A stretch of DNA of 64,000 nucleotides, taken from Streptomyces sp. 2131.1 (GTDB lineage: Bacteria > Actinomycetota > Actinomycetes > Streptomycetales > Streptomycetaceae). The stretch lies in the NCBI RefSeq assembly GCF_900105515.1, contig NZ_FNSY01000001.1, positions 1,116,001 to 1,180,000 of the forward strand. The letters are read 5' to 3'. The notes beneath the pieces were generated by a model, which was given only the letters and a program-made list of their open reading frames with translations, did no database searches and was not told where the DNA came from. Of the stretch, positions 44,627-53,152 are shown piece by piece (positions within the stretch are counted from its first letter, which is position 1; the number at the start of each line of letters is the position of its first letter). Both the position numbers and the translations under genes were made by a program.

Positions 44627-45457
44627 GTGAAGCTCTCCGCGCGTTCCCTGGTCACCCCGCTCGCCGCCCTCCTCGTGTCCGCCACCACCCTCACCGGCTG
44701 CGCCCAGGCGGGGGGTTGGAACGGCAAGGGGCCGGGGGGCGGGCTCGCCGCCCCGGCGAAGAAGGACATCGCCATGCAGCTGGTCTCCAGCGCGGAGAAC
44801 TCGACGCTGGACTGGAAGGCCCAGTACAAGTACATCGAGGACATCGGGGACGGGCGCGGCTACACGGCCGGCATCATCGGCTTCTGCTCCGGGACCGGGG
44901 ACCTGCTCCGGGTCGTCGAGCGGTACGCGAAGTCCCGGCCCGGCAACGCGCTGGAGCGGTTCCTGCCCGCGCTGCGAAAGGTGAGGGGCAGCGACGCGCA
45001 CACCGGGCTCGGCGGCCCGTTCACCCGCGCCTGGGCCGAGGCGGCGGACGACGCGAGGTTCCGGGAGGCGCAGAACGTCGAGCGGGACGCGTCGTACTTC
45101 GATCCGGCGGTGCGCCGGGCGAAGGAGGACGGGCTCGGGACGCTGGGCCAGTTCGCCTACTACGACGCGTACGTAATGCACGGGGAGGCCGACGCCGACG
45201 GCACCACCGGATTCCGTACGATCCGGCGCCAGGCGCTCGACCACGCCCGCTCCCCCGCGGACGGCGGTGACGAGACCGCGTATCTCGACGCCTTCCTCGA
45301 CGCCCGGGTCGCCGCGATCCGCGAGGAGCCCTCGCACAGCGACACCAGCCGGGTGGAGACCGCCCAGCGGGTCTTCCTGGACCGGGGCAACCTGGATCTG
45401 GACCCGCCGCTGGCCTGGAAGGTGTACGGCGACAGCTACGAGATCAAGAGCTCCTAG
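44627..45457 (+). CDS. Secreted GH46 chitosanase (paralogue 1, lipoprotein-like)
   Basis: This 276-residue enzyme is a glycoside hydrolase family 46 endochitosanase. The catalytic Glu is in SSAENSTLDWKAQYKYIEDI and the catalytic Asp in IGDGRGYTAGIIGFCSGTGD. The N-terminal signal ends in a lipobox-like LTGC, so this copy may be lipid-anchored, unlike copy 2. GTG 44627 starts the frame. It lies 113 bp upstream of its paralogue in the same direction, with which it shares most of the mature sequence. Confidence 0.93.
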   Translation: MKLSARSLVTPLAALLVSATTLTGCAQAGGWNGKGPGGGLAAPAKKDIAMQLVSSAENSTLDWKAQYKYIEDIGDGRGYTAGIIGFCSGTGDLLRVVERYAKSRPGNALERFLPALRKVRGSDAHTGLGGPFTRAWAEAADDARFREAQNVERDASYFDPAVRRAKEDGLGTLGQFAYYDAYVMHGEADADGTTGFRTIRRQALDHARSPADGGDETAYLDAFLDARVAAIREEPSHSDTSRVETAQRVFLDRGNLDLDPPLAWKVYGDSYEIKSS

Positions 45458-45518
45458 CGCGGGAAGACCGCTCAACTCACCTGTGTCCCAAAGGTGTACG
45501 CCCACCGCCCGAACCTGA

Positions 45519-45533
45519 TAGGAAAGCTTCCTA
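45519..45533. promoter_or_regulatory. Candidate CsnR-type operator of chitosanase gene
   Basis: The 15-bp inverted repeat TAGGAA-AGC-TTCCTA (perfect 6-bp arms) lies 37 bp before the start of the second chitosanase. It resembles the CsnR box described for Streptomyces csnA, bound by a ROK repressor and released by chitosan oligomers. I recall only the general form, so the assignment is tentative. No copy is seen before paralogue 1. Confidence 0.6.
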
Positions 45534-45570
45534 ACAGAACACCGGAACGACGAACTCCACTGGAGGACAG

Positions 45571-46434
45571 GTGTACGCTCCCCACAAGCGCACCGCACGT
45601 CGCACCACCCGAACCGTGCGCGTCGCGCTCGTCGCGCTCGGACTGACCCTCACGGCGGTGCCCGCCACCGCCTTCGCCGGCCCCACCACCGCCCCCACGG
45701 CGGCTCACCCACAGGAGGCGGCCTCGACCGGTCTCGACGATCCCGCGAAGAAGGACATCGCCATGCAGCTGGTCTCCAGCGCGGAGAACTCCTCGCTGGA
45801 CTGGAAGGCGCAGTACGGCTACATCGAGGACATCGGCGACGGCCGCGGCTACACCGCGGGCATCATCGGCTTCTGCTCCGGCACCGGCGACATGCTCGAC
45901 CTGGTGGAGCTGTACACGCAGCGCAAGCCGGACAACGTACTGGCCGCATACCTGCCGGCCCTGCGCGAGGTGGACGGCAGCGACTCGCACGACGGTCTGG
46001 ACCCGGGCTTCCAGGACGCCTGGGAGACGGCCGCCCAGGACCAGGACTTCCAGCAGGCGCAGAACGACGAGCGCGACCGGGTGTACTTCGACCCGGCCGT
46101 CAGCCGGGGCAAGAGCGACGGCCTCGGCACGCTCGGCCAGTTCGCGTACTACGACGCCATCGTGATGCACGGCAACGGCGGCGACAGCACGAGCTTCGGG
46201 GCCATCCGGCAGCGGGCTCTGGCGCAGGCGAAGCCGCCGGCCCAGGGCGGCGACGAGGTCGCCTACCTCGACGCCTTCCTGGACGCGCGGGTCTGGGCCA
46301 TGGAGCAGGAGGAGGCCCACTCGGACACCAGCCGGGTGGACACCGCCCAGCGCGTCTTCCTGCGCAACGGCAACCTGAACCTCGACCCGCCGCTCGACTG
46401 GAAGGTGTACGGGGACAGCTTCCACATCGGCTGA
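45571..46434 (+). CDS. csnA: Secreted GH46 chitosanase (paralogue 2)
   Basis: This 287-residue exported chitosanase has a long signal peptide with twin Arg (TARRTTRTVRVALVALGLTL; cleavage near AFA-GPT), then the GH46 core with Glu in SSAENSSLDWKAQYGYIEDI and Asp in IGDGRGYTAGIIGFC. DRVYFDPAVSRGKSDGLGTLG and the C-terminal DPPLDWKVYGDSF are shared with copy 1. GTG 45571 follows GGAGGACAG. It hydrolyses chitosan to glucosamine oligomers outside the cell. Confidence 0.95.
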   Translation: MYAPHKRTARRTTRTVRVALVALGLTLTAVPATAFAGPTTAPTAAHPQEAASTGLDDPAKKDIAMQLVSSAENSSLDWKAQYGYIEDIGDGRGYTAGIIGFCSGTGDMLDLVELYTQRKPDNVLAAYLPALREVDGSDSHDGLDPGFQDAWETAAQDQDFQQAQNDERDRVYFDPAVSRGKSDGLGTLGQFAYYDAIVMHGNGGDSTSFGAIRQRALAQAKPPAQGGDEVAYLDAFLDARVWAMEQEEAHSDTSRVDTAQRVFLRNGNLNLDPPLDWKVYGDSFHIG

Positions 46435-46441
46435 ACCACGT

Positions 46442-46473
46442 GTGGCGCGTACGGGCAACCCCGTACGCGCCAC
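46442..46473. terminator. Bidirectional terminator
   Basis: The perfect 14-bp arms GTGGCGCGTACGGG (46442-46455) and CCCGTACGCGCCAC (46460-46473) enclose the 4-nt loop CAAC, 8 bp after the chitosanase stop. The hairpin also lies 18 bp beyond the stop of the convergent permease gene. Confidence 0.85.
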
Positions 46474-46490
46474 CCGGTGCTGATGGCACG

Positions 46491-47942
46491 TCAGTGAGCG
46501 GCGACCTCCATGGCCTTGACCGGGTCGTGGCCGCCGGGCGCCGTGCCCGCCTCCTCCGACTCGGGTTTGCGGCCGAGGTGGTTGAAGGCCAGGTTGAGGA
46601 CGATCGCCACGACACAGCCGGTGGAGATCCCCGAGTCCAGGACGACCAGGAGGTCCTTGGGGAAGGCGTGGTAGAAGTCCGGCGCGGCGATCGGGATCAG
46701 CCCGACACCGACGGCGGCGGCGACGATCAGCGCGTTCTCGCCCTTCTCCAGCGCGGCGCCGGCCAGGGTCTGGATGCCGCTGGCCGCGACCGAGCCGAAC
46801 AGGACGATGCCCGCACCGCCGAGGACCGGCAGCGGCACCAGGGCGATGACGGAAGCGGCGACCGGGACCAGGCCGAGCAGGATGAGGATGCCGCCGCCGG
46901 CCGCGACCACGAAGCGGCTGCGGACCTTGGTCATCGCGACGAGGCCGATGTTCTGGGCGAAGGCGCTGCACATGAAACCGTTGAACAGCGGGCTGATGGC
47001 GCTGCCCAGGGTGTCGGCGCGCAGCCCGCCCTCGATGGTCCGTTCGTCGGCGGGGCGGTCGACGATCTTGCCGAGGGCCAGCATGTCCGCCGTCGACTCG
47101 GTCATGCAGACCAGCATCACGATGCTCGTCGAGACGATCGCCGCGATCTCGAACTGCGGTGCGCCGAAGTGGAACGGGGTGGGGAAGCCGATCGCGTCGG
47201 CGTTCTTGATCGCGCCGAAGTCGGTGATACCGACGGGGATCGCGATCAGGGTGCCGATGATCAGCCCCAGCAGGATCGCGATCTGCTGGAGGAAGCCGCG
47301 CAGCAGTTTGCGCAGGGCCAGCACGATGACGAGGGTGACCGCCGCCATCGTGATGTTGGTGGTGGAGCCGTAGTCGTGGGCGGTGGCGTTGCCGCCCTGG
47401 GACCAGTTGAAGGCGACCGGCAGCAGGGAGACGCCGATCAGGGTGATGACCGTGCCGGTGACCACGGGCGGGAAGAAGCGGACCAGCTTGCAGAAGTAGG
47501 GCGCGAGGACGAAGCCGAGGAGGCTCGCCACGATGATCGCGCCGAAGATGACGGCGATCCCGTCGTGCCCCCGGTCCTTGCCGATCGCCACCATCGGGGT
47601 CACCCCGGCGAAGGAGACGCCGTTGACGAACGGCAGCCGGGCGCCTATGCGCCAGAAGCCGAGCGTCTGGAGCAGGGTGGCTATGCCCGCGGTGAACAGG
47701 CTCGCCCCCATCAGGAAGGCGGTCTCCTTCGGGGTGAGGCCCACGGCGGGCCCCACGATCATGGGCGGGGCGACCACGCCCGCGTACATCGCGGCCACGT
47801 GCTGGAGGCCGCTGGTGAACATCTTCAGCGGGGAAAGTGTCTCGTCGACCGGATGCTTCCGGTCGGACGGGGCCGTCTCCGGCGCTCCGTCGGGGTGGGG
47901 GGTCGCACTTGCGTCGTCGCGAAACCTGGGCGTAGCTGCCAC
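46491..47942 (-). CDS. NCS2 purine/pyrimidine permease
   Basis: This 483-residue membrane protein has about 12-14 helices and the NCS2 (nucleobase:cation symporter-2) signature AQNIGLVAMTKVRSR, with the purine-binding region MTESTADMLALG. Xanthine and urate carriers of this family have Glu and Asn at these positions, as here. It imports a purine with protons. A paralogue lies at 49662, and the aminohydrolase gene between them supports a purine role. The start GTG or ATG near 47942 lies in a 279-bp gap. Confidence 0.92.
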   Translation of the reverse strand: MAATPRFRDDASATPHPDGAPETAPSDRKHPVDETLSPLKMFTSGLQHVAAMYAGVVAPPMIVGPAVGLTPKETAFLMGASLFTAGIATLLQTLGFWRIGARLPFVNGVSFAGVTPMVAIGKDRGHDGIAVIFGAIIVASLLGFVLAPYFCKLVRFFPPVVTGTVITLIGVSLLPVAFNWSQGGNATAHDYGSTTNITMAAVTLVIVLALRKLLRGFLQQIAILLGLIIGTLIAIPVGITDFGAIKNADAIGFPTPFHFGAPQFEIAAIVSTSIVMLVCMTESTADMLALGKIVDRPADERTIEGGLRADTLGSAISPLFNGFMCSAFAQNIGLVAMTKVRSRFVVAAGGGILILLGLVPVAASVIALVPLPVLGGAGIVLFGSVAASGIQTLAGAALEKGENALIVAAAVGVGLIPIAAPDFYHAFPKDLLVVLDSGISTGCVVAIVLNLAFNHLGRKPESEEAGTAPGGHDPVKAMEVAAH

Positions 47943-48085
47943 GGCGGTTCCTCCGGTCGGTTACACGTCGGCGGTGACGTGGGGTTCAGGGAGGTGGTGC
48001 CGGGGCCGGTCCGCCGGACCGGGCCCCGTGTGCTGCGGTGGTGCGGTGAGGCAGGTCGTGCGGCTGGTGCGGTCAGCCGGTGTCG

Positions 48086-48132
48086 CCGGTACGGGAGGCG
48101 CGTACGCGTGTGCGGCGCGCCTCCCGTACCGG
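48086..48132 (-). terminator. Strong hairpin downstream of aminohydrolase gene
   Basis: Perfect 17-bp arms, CCGGTACGGGAGGCGCG (48086-48102) and its complement (48116-48132), enclose a 13-nt loop. It stands 90 bp beyond the stop at 48222 and upstream of the permease gene start (47942), so it probably separates the two units. A second, weaker GC hairpin lies at 48001-48028. The remaining gap shows nothing else. Confidence 0.7.
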
Positions 48133-48221
48133 TTGCCGCGGGCCCCGCTCGGGTCCGCGGCGGCCGGGCCGAGGGCCGTCCCCCTCGCCCGGCCGGTATC
48201 GGGATCGCCGGACCCGGTCCG

Positions 48222-49619
48222 TCAGGCCCCGGCGGCGATCTGGGCGAGGCGGCGGGCCTCGTCGCGGGTGGCGCGGGCGATGGCCTCCTCGTCCGCGGTG
48301 ACCAGGCGGCCGGACTCGACGACCGGCTTGCCGTCGACCAGCGACAGGGTGACCGGGGCGGCGGCGCCGAAGACGAGCGCGGTGACCGGGTCGGCGATGG
48401 AGGCGTGGGCGAGGGTGTCCAGCTTCCAGAGGACCAGGTCGGCGAGCTTGCCGGGCTCCAGGGAGCCGGTCTGGGCGGCGCGGCCGAGGACCTGGGCGCC
48501 GCCGTAGGTGCCCAGGCGCAGGGCCTGACGGGCGTTCAGGGCGCGTTCGCGGTGGGGGCCGAGGCGGTTGATGAGGAGGGCGTTGCGCAGTTCGGTGTGG
48601 AGCTCGCCGGACTCGTTGGACGCGGTGCCGTCGACGCCGAGGCCGACCGGGACGCCTGCGGCGAGCATGTCCGGGACGCGGGCGATGCCGGCGGCGAGGC
48701 GCGCGTTGGAGGACGGGCAGTGGGCGACGCCGGTGCCGGTGCGGGCGAAGGCGGCGATGTCGGAGTCGTTCATGTGGACGCAGTGCGCCATCCACACGTC
48801 CTCGCCGAGCCAGCCGGTGGACTCGAAGTAGTCGGTCGGGCCCATGCCGAACAGCTCGTGGCAGAACTTCTCCTCCTCCACGGTCTCCGAGCCGTGGGTG
48901 TGCAGCCGCACGCCCTTGCGCCGGGCCAGTTCGGCGCCCTGGCGCATGAGTTCGGTGGACACGGAGAACGGCGAGCAGGGGGCGACGGATACCTGCGTCA
49001 TCGCGTCGAAGGAGGCGTCGTGGTGGGCGTCGACGGTGGCCTCGGTGGCGGCGAGCGCGCCCTCCAGGGTCTCCACGGCGAAGTCCGGGGGCAGCCCGCC
49101 GTCCTTCTCGCTGCGGTCCATGGAGCCCCGGGCGAGGGTGAAGCGTACGCCCATGTCGCGGGCGGCCCCGATGATGGCGCCGGACAGGTCGCCGGAGCCC
49201 TTCGGGAAGACGTAGTGGTGGTCCATCGCGGTGGTGACGCCGCCCAGCGCCATCATGGCGAGCGAGCCCTGCGCGGCGGTGCGGGCCATCTGCTCGTCGA
49301 TGCGCGCCCACGTCGGGTACAGCGCGACCAGCCAGTTGAAGAGGTTGTGGTCCGTGGCCAGGCCCCGGGTGATCCACTGGTAGAAGTGGTGGTGCGTGTT
49401 GATCAGGCCGGGCGTGACGAGGTGCCCGGTGCCGTCGATCCGGCGTACGACGTTCTCCAGGCCCTCGGGTGCCCGGCCGGCGCCGACGGATTCGATGCGG
49501 TTGCCGGCGACGACGACGTGGCCCGAGGCGTACTCGGTGTCGGCGGCGTCGACGGTCGCGATCGAACAGTTCTCGATGACGATGCGTTCCACCCGGTCGG
49601 GGGCTGCCGGTGCTGCCAT
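48222..49619 (-). CDS. TRZ/ATZ-type aminohydrolase, probable 8-oxoguanine/guanine deaminase
   Basis: This 465-residue amidohydrolase has metal ligands in INTHHHFYQW, His in HTHGSET, HCVHMNDSD and Asp in GVDGTASNESGEL, the set found in hydroxyatrazine and 8-oxoguanine deaminases. NTHHHFYQ and WLGEDVWMAHCVHMN are especially close to 8-oxoguanine deaminase. It would remove the amino group from a guanine-type base, giving xanthine or urate. ATG 49619 follows AGAAGGAAG. It lies between two NCS2 permeases in the purine region. Confidence 0.88.
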   Translation of the reverse strand: MAAPAAPDRVERIVIENCSIATVDAADTEYASGHVVVAGNRIESVGAGRAPEGLENVVRRIDGTGHLVTPGLINTHHHFYQWITRGLATDHNLFNWLVALYPTWARIDEQMARTAAQGSLAMMALGGVTTAMDHHYVFPKGSGDLSGAIIGAARDMGVRFTLARGSMDRSEKDGGLPPDFAVETLEGALAATEATVDAHHDASFDAMTQVSVAPCSPFSVSTELMRQGAELARRKGVRLHTHGSETVEEEKFCHELFGMGPTDYFESTGWLGEDVWMAHCVHMNDSDIAAFARTGTGVAHCPSSNARLAAGIARVPDMLAAGVPVGLGVDGTASNESGELHTELRNALLINRLGPHRERALNARQALRLGTYGGAQVLGRAAQTGSLEPGKLADLVLWKLDTLAHASIADPVTALVFGAAAPVTLSLVDGKPVVESGRLVTADEEAIARATRDEARRLAQIAAGA

Positions 49620-49661
49620 GGTGCTTCCTTCTCTCATGCGGGATGTGGGCACGGCAGGACC

Positions 49662-51059
49662 CTAGGAGGATTTGAGTGCCACGGCGGCGCGGCCGTGGGT
49701 GCCGAGATGGTGGAAGAACAGGTTGAGCAGGACCGCGACGAGCGCTCCCGCACTGATGCCGGAGCCCAGGACGGTCTGGGCCCAGGACGGGAAGTCCGCG
49801 TAGAAGCCGGGCGCGGCGAGCGGGACGATGCCCGCGCCGAGGGCCACGGCGACCAGGATGATGTTGGAGCTGTCGTCCAGGCCGGCCTCGGAGAGCGTAC
49901 GGATGCCGCTGACGGCGATCGAGCCGAACAGGACGATGCCGGCGCCGCCGAGCACGGGCATCGGGACGAGCGAGACGACCGCGCCGAGCACCGGGAAGAG
50001 GCCGAGCACCAGCAGCGCGGCTCCGGCCGCGGCGACGACGTACCGGCTGCGGACCCTGGTGAGCGAGACGACGCCCACGTTCTGCGCGAAGGCGCTGGTG
50101 GGGAAGCCGCCGAAGACGGGGCCGATCAGGGTGGCGAGGCCGTCGGTGCGCAGGCCGCGGGTGAGGGTGCGTCCGTCGGTGCGGCGGTCGCAGATCTCAC
50201 CGACGGCCAGCATCCCGGCGGAGGACTCGGTCATCAGCACGAGCATCACGATGCACAGGGAGAGGATCGCGGCCGGCTGGAACTCCGGCGCGCCGAAGGC
50301 GAACGGGGTGGGCACGGCGGCGAGCGGGGCGTCGCGCAGCGAGGAGAAGTCGGCGAGCCCGAAGGGGACGGCTGCCAGTGTGCCGACCAGCAGTCCCATC
50401 AGCAGCGCTACTTGGCGCAGGAAGCCGCGGCCGAAGCGCTGGATGAGCAGGATGACGACGAGGGTGAACGCGGCGAGCCCGAGATACTTCATGTCGCCGA
50501 AGTCCGTGGCCGTCTTGTCGCCGCCCTGCGCCCAGGAGACGGGTACGGGCATCAGGGTGACCCCGATGAGGGTGATGACGACCCCGGTGACCAGCGGCGG
50601 GAAGAATCGCAGGAGTCTGCCGAAGAACGGCCCGACGGCCAGGCAGAACACCCCGGCGACGAGCACCGCCCCGTAGATCGCCGGGAGTTGGTGTCCGGGT
50701 GCGCTGGTCTCGGCGATGGCGAGCATCGGGGCGATACCGGCGGAGGACGCGGCGTTGACGAACGGCAGCCGGTTGCCGGCGAGGCCGCGGATGCCGAGGG
50801 TCTGGAGCAGGGTGGCGCAGCCGGCGATGATCAGGCTGGCCGCGATGAGCCGGGTCATGCCCGCCGCGTCGAGGCCGACGGCCTGTCCGATGATCAGCGG
50901 AGGGGTGACGACACCCGCGTACATGGCGGCGATGTGCTGGAGCGCGGCCGGCAGGAGCCGCGCGGGGCTGAGTTTCTCGTCCACCGGGTGCACCGCACGC
51001 ACCGGCGGGGTGGAACAGGGGCCTTCTGCTTCCGCGGGCCCGGATGCTGGCTGTGCCAT
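49662..51059 (-). CDS. NCS2 permease, probable urate/xanthine carrier
   Basis: This 465-residue protein with about 12-14 helices has the NCS2 signature FAQNVGVVSLTRVRSR and MTESSAGMLAVG. It is a close paralogue of the permease at 46491; they share HPVDE.LSP near the start and the PFVNAASSAGIAPM region. ATG 51059 follows CCGGAGGGAACCCTC; the upstream frame extension overlaps a terminator hairpin and is ignored. It is adjacent to the uricase operon, so urate or xanthine is the likely substrate. Confidence 0.92.
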   Translation of the reverse strand: MAQPASGPAEAEGPCSTPPVRAVHPVDEKLSPARLLPAALQHIAAMYAGVVTPPLIIGQAVGLDAAGMTRLIAASLIIAGCATLLQTLGIRGLAGNRLPFVNAASSAGIAPMLAIAETSAPGHQLPAIYGAVLVAGVFCLAVGPFFGRLLRFFPPLVTGVVITLIGVTLMPVPVSWAQGGDKTATDFGDMKYLGLAAFTLVVILLIQRFGRGFLRQVALLMGLLVGTLAAVPFGLADFSSLRDAPLAAVPTPFAFGAPEFQPAAILSLCIVMLVLMTESSAGMLAVGEICDRRTDGRTLTRGLRTDGLATLIGPVFGGFPTSAFAQNVGVVSLTRVRSRYVVAAAGAALLVLGLFPVLGAVVSLVPMPVLGGAGIVLFGSIAVSGIRTLSEAGLDDSSNIILVAVALGAGIVPLAAPGFYADFPSWAQTVLGSGISAGALVAVLLNLFFHHLGTHGRAAVALKSS

Positions 51060-51078
51060 GAGGGTTCCCTCCGGCCCG

Positions 51079-51111
51079 GCCGGTGCCCGTCCGCGCGGGA
51101 CGGGCACCGGC
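51079..51111 (-). terminator. Terminator of the uraD-pucM-uricase operon
   Basis: The perfect 14-bp arms GCCGGTGCCCGTCC (51079-51092) and GGACGGGCACCGGC (51098-51111) enclose a 5-nt loop, 11 bp beyond the uricase stop. It separates uricase from the permease gene. Confidence 0.85.
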
Positions 51112-51122
51112 GCGGCGCCGCG

Positions 51123-52046
51123 TCAGAGGTTGGTCATGTCGACCGGGATCTGCGGCTCGACGCCGTCCCGGAGCACGGTGCCCTCGATGAGCCCGTACGG
51201 ACGGTCGGCCGCGAAGTACACCTCGTTGTCGTTCTTGAGGCCGAACGGCTCCAAGTCCACAAGGAAGTGGTGGTTGTTCGGCAGCGAGAAGCGGATCTCG
51301 TCGATCTCGCTGCGGTTGTTGATGATGCGCGAACCCATCTGGTACAGGGTCTGCTGGAGCGAGAGCGAGTAGGTCTCGGCGAAGGCGTGCAGCATGTGCT
51401 TGCGCGCCTGCTCGTAGGACTTCTCCCAGTTCGGCATGCGCTGCTCGTCGCTGGTCCAGTTGTAGCGCCAGCGGGCGGAGACGTCGGTCGCGAGGATGCG
51501 GTCGTACGCCTCCTTGAGCGTCGTGTACTTGTCCTTGACGTAGCCCCAGAACTCGGAGTTGGTCGAGTTCATCACGGTCAGGTCCTTGAGCCCGGAGATG
51601 ACCTGCCACTTCTCACCGTCGAAGGTGATCTGGGCGGTGCGGATCTCCTGGTTCTTGCGGACGAAGGAGTGCTTGACCTCGTCGGACCCGATGAAGCGGG
51701 AGTTCGCGTCGGAGGTGGCGATGCGCTCCCACGCGTACTCCTCGATGCGGATGCGCGCCGTTTTGATCGGCTCCTGCGAGGTCACGAAGTGACGGGCGAG
51801 GTGGATGCCGAACTGCTCGGCGGACTCGATCCCGTGCTCCTTGGCGAACGCGAACACCGTGTTCTTGGTGGTGTCCGTGGGCAGGACGTGCGCGTTGGAG
51901 CCGGAGTAGTGGACGTCGTCCATCTCGCCGGAGAGGGCGACCGAGACGTTCAGGTCCTTGATGTGGTGGGTGTCGCCGTCCCGCGTGATCTTGACGACGC
52001 GGTTCTCTGCTTTGCCGTACTGGTTCTGGCCGAGAATCGTGGGCAT
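51123..52046 (-). CDS. pucL: Urate oxidase (uricase)
   Basis: This 307-residue cofactor-free enzyme oxidises urate to 5-hydroxyisourate. Recognisable segments are YGKAENRVVKI, the active-site Lys-Thr stretch VLPTDTTKNTVFAFAKEHG, VTSQEPIKTARIRIEEYAWER, and the C-terminal LPNNHHFLVDLEPFGLKNDN. It is fully standard in length. It is the third gene of an operon with OHCU decarboxylase and HIU hydrolase, eight bases after the latter. The three together convert urate to S-allantoin. Confidence 0.97.
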   Translation of the reverse strand: MPTILGQNQYGKAENRVVKITRDGDTHHIKDLNVSVALSGEMDDVHYSGSNAHVLPTDTTKNTVFAFAKEHGIESAEQFGIHLARHFVTSQEPIKTARIRIEEYAWERIATSDANSRFIGSDEVKHSFVRKNQEIRTAQITFDGEKWQVISGLKDLTVMNSTNSEFWGYVKDKYTTLKEAYDRILATDVSARWRYNWTSDEQRMPNWEKSYEQARKHMLHAFAETYSLSLQQTLYQMGSRIINNRSEIDEIRFSLPNNHHFLVDLEPFGLKNDNEVYFAADRPYGLIEGTVLRDGVEPQIPVDMTNL

Positions 52047-52053
52047 GTGTCTG

Positions 52054-52446
52054 CTAGCTCCCTCGGTATACGGAGTAGCCGAACGGGTTGAGCAGCAGCG
52101 GTACGTGGTAGTGCTCGCCCGGGGTGACGGCGAAAGTGATCGCCACCTCGGGGAAGAACGCGCCGCTGTCCCTTACGCGGGGGGCGTCCTGCTGCGCCTC
52201 GGCTTGCTTCTTGGCGGTGAAGTACGGCTCGGTCTCGAAGTCGAGCCGTACGTGGGTGGTGCCTTCCGGCAGGGCCGGCAGGTCCTTGCAGCGCCCGTCC
52301 GCATCGGTCGCGGAGCCGCCGAGCATCACCCAGTCCGCGTCCCCGCCCGAGCGGGCGGCGAGCGAGATGGCGACGTCCGCGGCGGGGCGGCCGATGCTGG
52401 TGTCCAGGATGTGGGTGGACACCGATGCGGTGGCGAAGGTGCTCAA
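52054..52446 (-). CDS. pucM: 5-Hydroxyisourate hydrolase (transthyretin-like)
   Basis: This 130-residue protein has all the marks of HIU hydrolase: the N-terminal VSTHILDTSIGRPA, the central Arg in HVRLDFETEPYF, the FFPEVAITF strand and the invariant C-terminal YRGS. It hydrolyses 5-hydroxyisourate to OHCU. It lies eight bases before uricase and 19 bases after the OHCU decarboxylase gene, in the same operon. Confidence 0.97.
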   Translation of the reverse strand: MSTFATASVSTHILDTSIGRPAADVAISLAARSGGDADWVMLGGSATDADGRCKDLPALPEGTTHVRLDFETEPYFTAKKQAEAQQDAPRVRDSGAFFPEVAITFAVTPGEHYHVPLLLNPFGYSVYRGS

Positions 52447-52465
52447 GACCTTCCCTCTCCTTCTG

Positions 52466-52975
52466 TTAGGCGTCTTCCGTGACGAGGCGGGTGAGCCGGA
52501 TGCGGTTGATCTTGCCCAGTTCGGTGCGCACGATCCCCCGCTCCTGCTCGGGCGAGTTCCCGATCCGGGACTTCACCGCGTCGCGCATCTGCTCACCGGT
52601 GGCCCCGGTGGCGCAGATCAGGAAGACATGTCCGAACCGCTCCTGGTAGGCCAGGTTGAGTTCGAGCATCTCGGCCTTGAGCTCCTCGGAGGCCCCGGCC
52701 ATTCCCCGCTGTTCGCGGGAGGAGGTCGGGTCCCCGGGCTTCGGGCGGCCGATCGGCGGGTGACCGGCCATGGCCTCGGCCAGGTCCTCCGCGTCCAGTG
52801 CCGCCGTGGCGGTGTCGCTCGCGGAGAGCAGGGCTTCGGTGGTGGCGTACGGGCGGTGGGAGAGGATCGCTCTTCCCCATGCCGCACTGGCACACACCTC
52901 GTGCAGTGCGGCGGCCGCCTCGGCGTCCGCCTGGGTGTTGAACCGGGCGAGGCCCGGCGTGGAGCTCGAAGTCAC
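52466..52975 (-). CDS. uraD: OHCU decarboxylase
   Basis: This 169-residue protein converts OHCU to S-allantoin. It has the catalytic HP motif in MAGHPPIGRPKPGD, the ELNLAYQERFGHVFLICATG segment and the C-terminal ELGKINRIRLTRL. GTG 52975 follows GGAGGCTCCC; an extended frame to 53044 would overlap the promoter and operator and is rejected. It is the first gene of the uraD-pucM-pucL operon. A type-A operator overlaps its promoter. Confidence 0.93.
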   Translation of the reverse strand: MTSSSTPGLARFNTQADAEAAAALHEVCASAAWGRAILSHRPYATTEALLSASDTATAALDAEDLAEAMAGHPPIGRPKPGDPTSSREQRGMAGASEELKAEMLELNLAYQERFGHVFLICATGATGEQMRDAVKSRIGNSPEQERGIVRTELGKINRIRLTRLVTEDA

Positions 52976-53022
52976 GGGAGCCTCCGTGGCTGTTCTTCGC
53001 TGTGCGTTGGTCGGGCTGCGGA

Positions 53023-53064
53023 TAGCTAACGCCCTCCGCAACACGACGTCAACAGTTTGTTGAA
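53023..53064 (-). promoter_or_regulatory. uraD promoter overlapped by type-A operator
   Basis: On the minus strand the 17-bp site TTCAAC-N5-GTTGAC (53064-53048) contains the -35-like TTGACG (53052-53047), followed after 18 bp by TAGCTA (53028-53023). It matches the operators at allB and aceB, with 5 of 6 and 6 of 6 arm positions agreeing. Binding would block the promoter of the urate operon. Confidence 0.65.
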
Positions 53065-53081
53065 ATTCCGTTCATGGAAAA

Positions 53082-53111
53082 GGCCGCCGCCCGGCGGTCC
53101 GGGCGGCGGCC
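53082..53111 (-). terminator. Intrinsic terminator of the HTH gene
   Basis: The 13-bp perfect stem GGCCGCCGCCCGG (53082-53094) with CCGGGCGGCGGCC (53099-53111), loop 4 nt, is followed on the minus strand by TTTT. It lies 41 bp beyond the stop at 53153, and is a rare textbook intrinsic terminator for this genome type. Confidence 0.85.
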
Positions 53112-53152
53112 TGATCGATCATGCATCGGCCACGCGTGCGCGCGTTGTCCAA

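Noticed and set aside
46440..52091. A 1883-codon open frame on the plus strand spanning the permeases, aminohydrolase and uricase
   Set aside because: It is antisense to five well-motifed minus-strand genes. Long open antisense frames are an artefact of high GC with few stop codons; it has no family motifs and low-complexity Asp/Gly/Arg composition.
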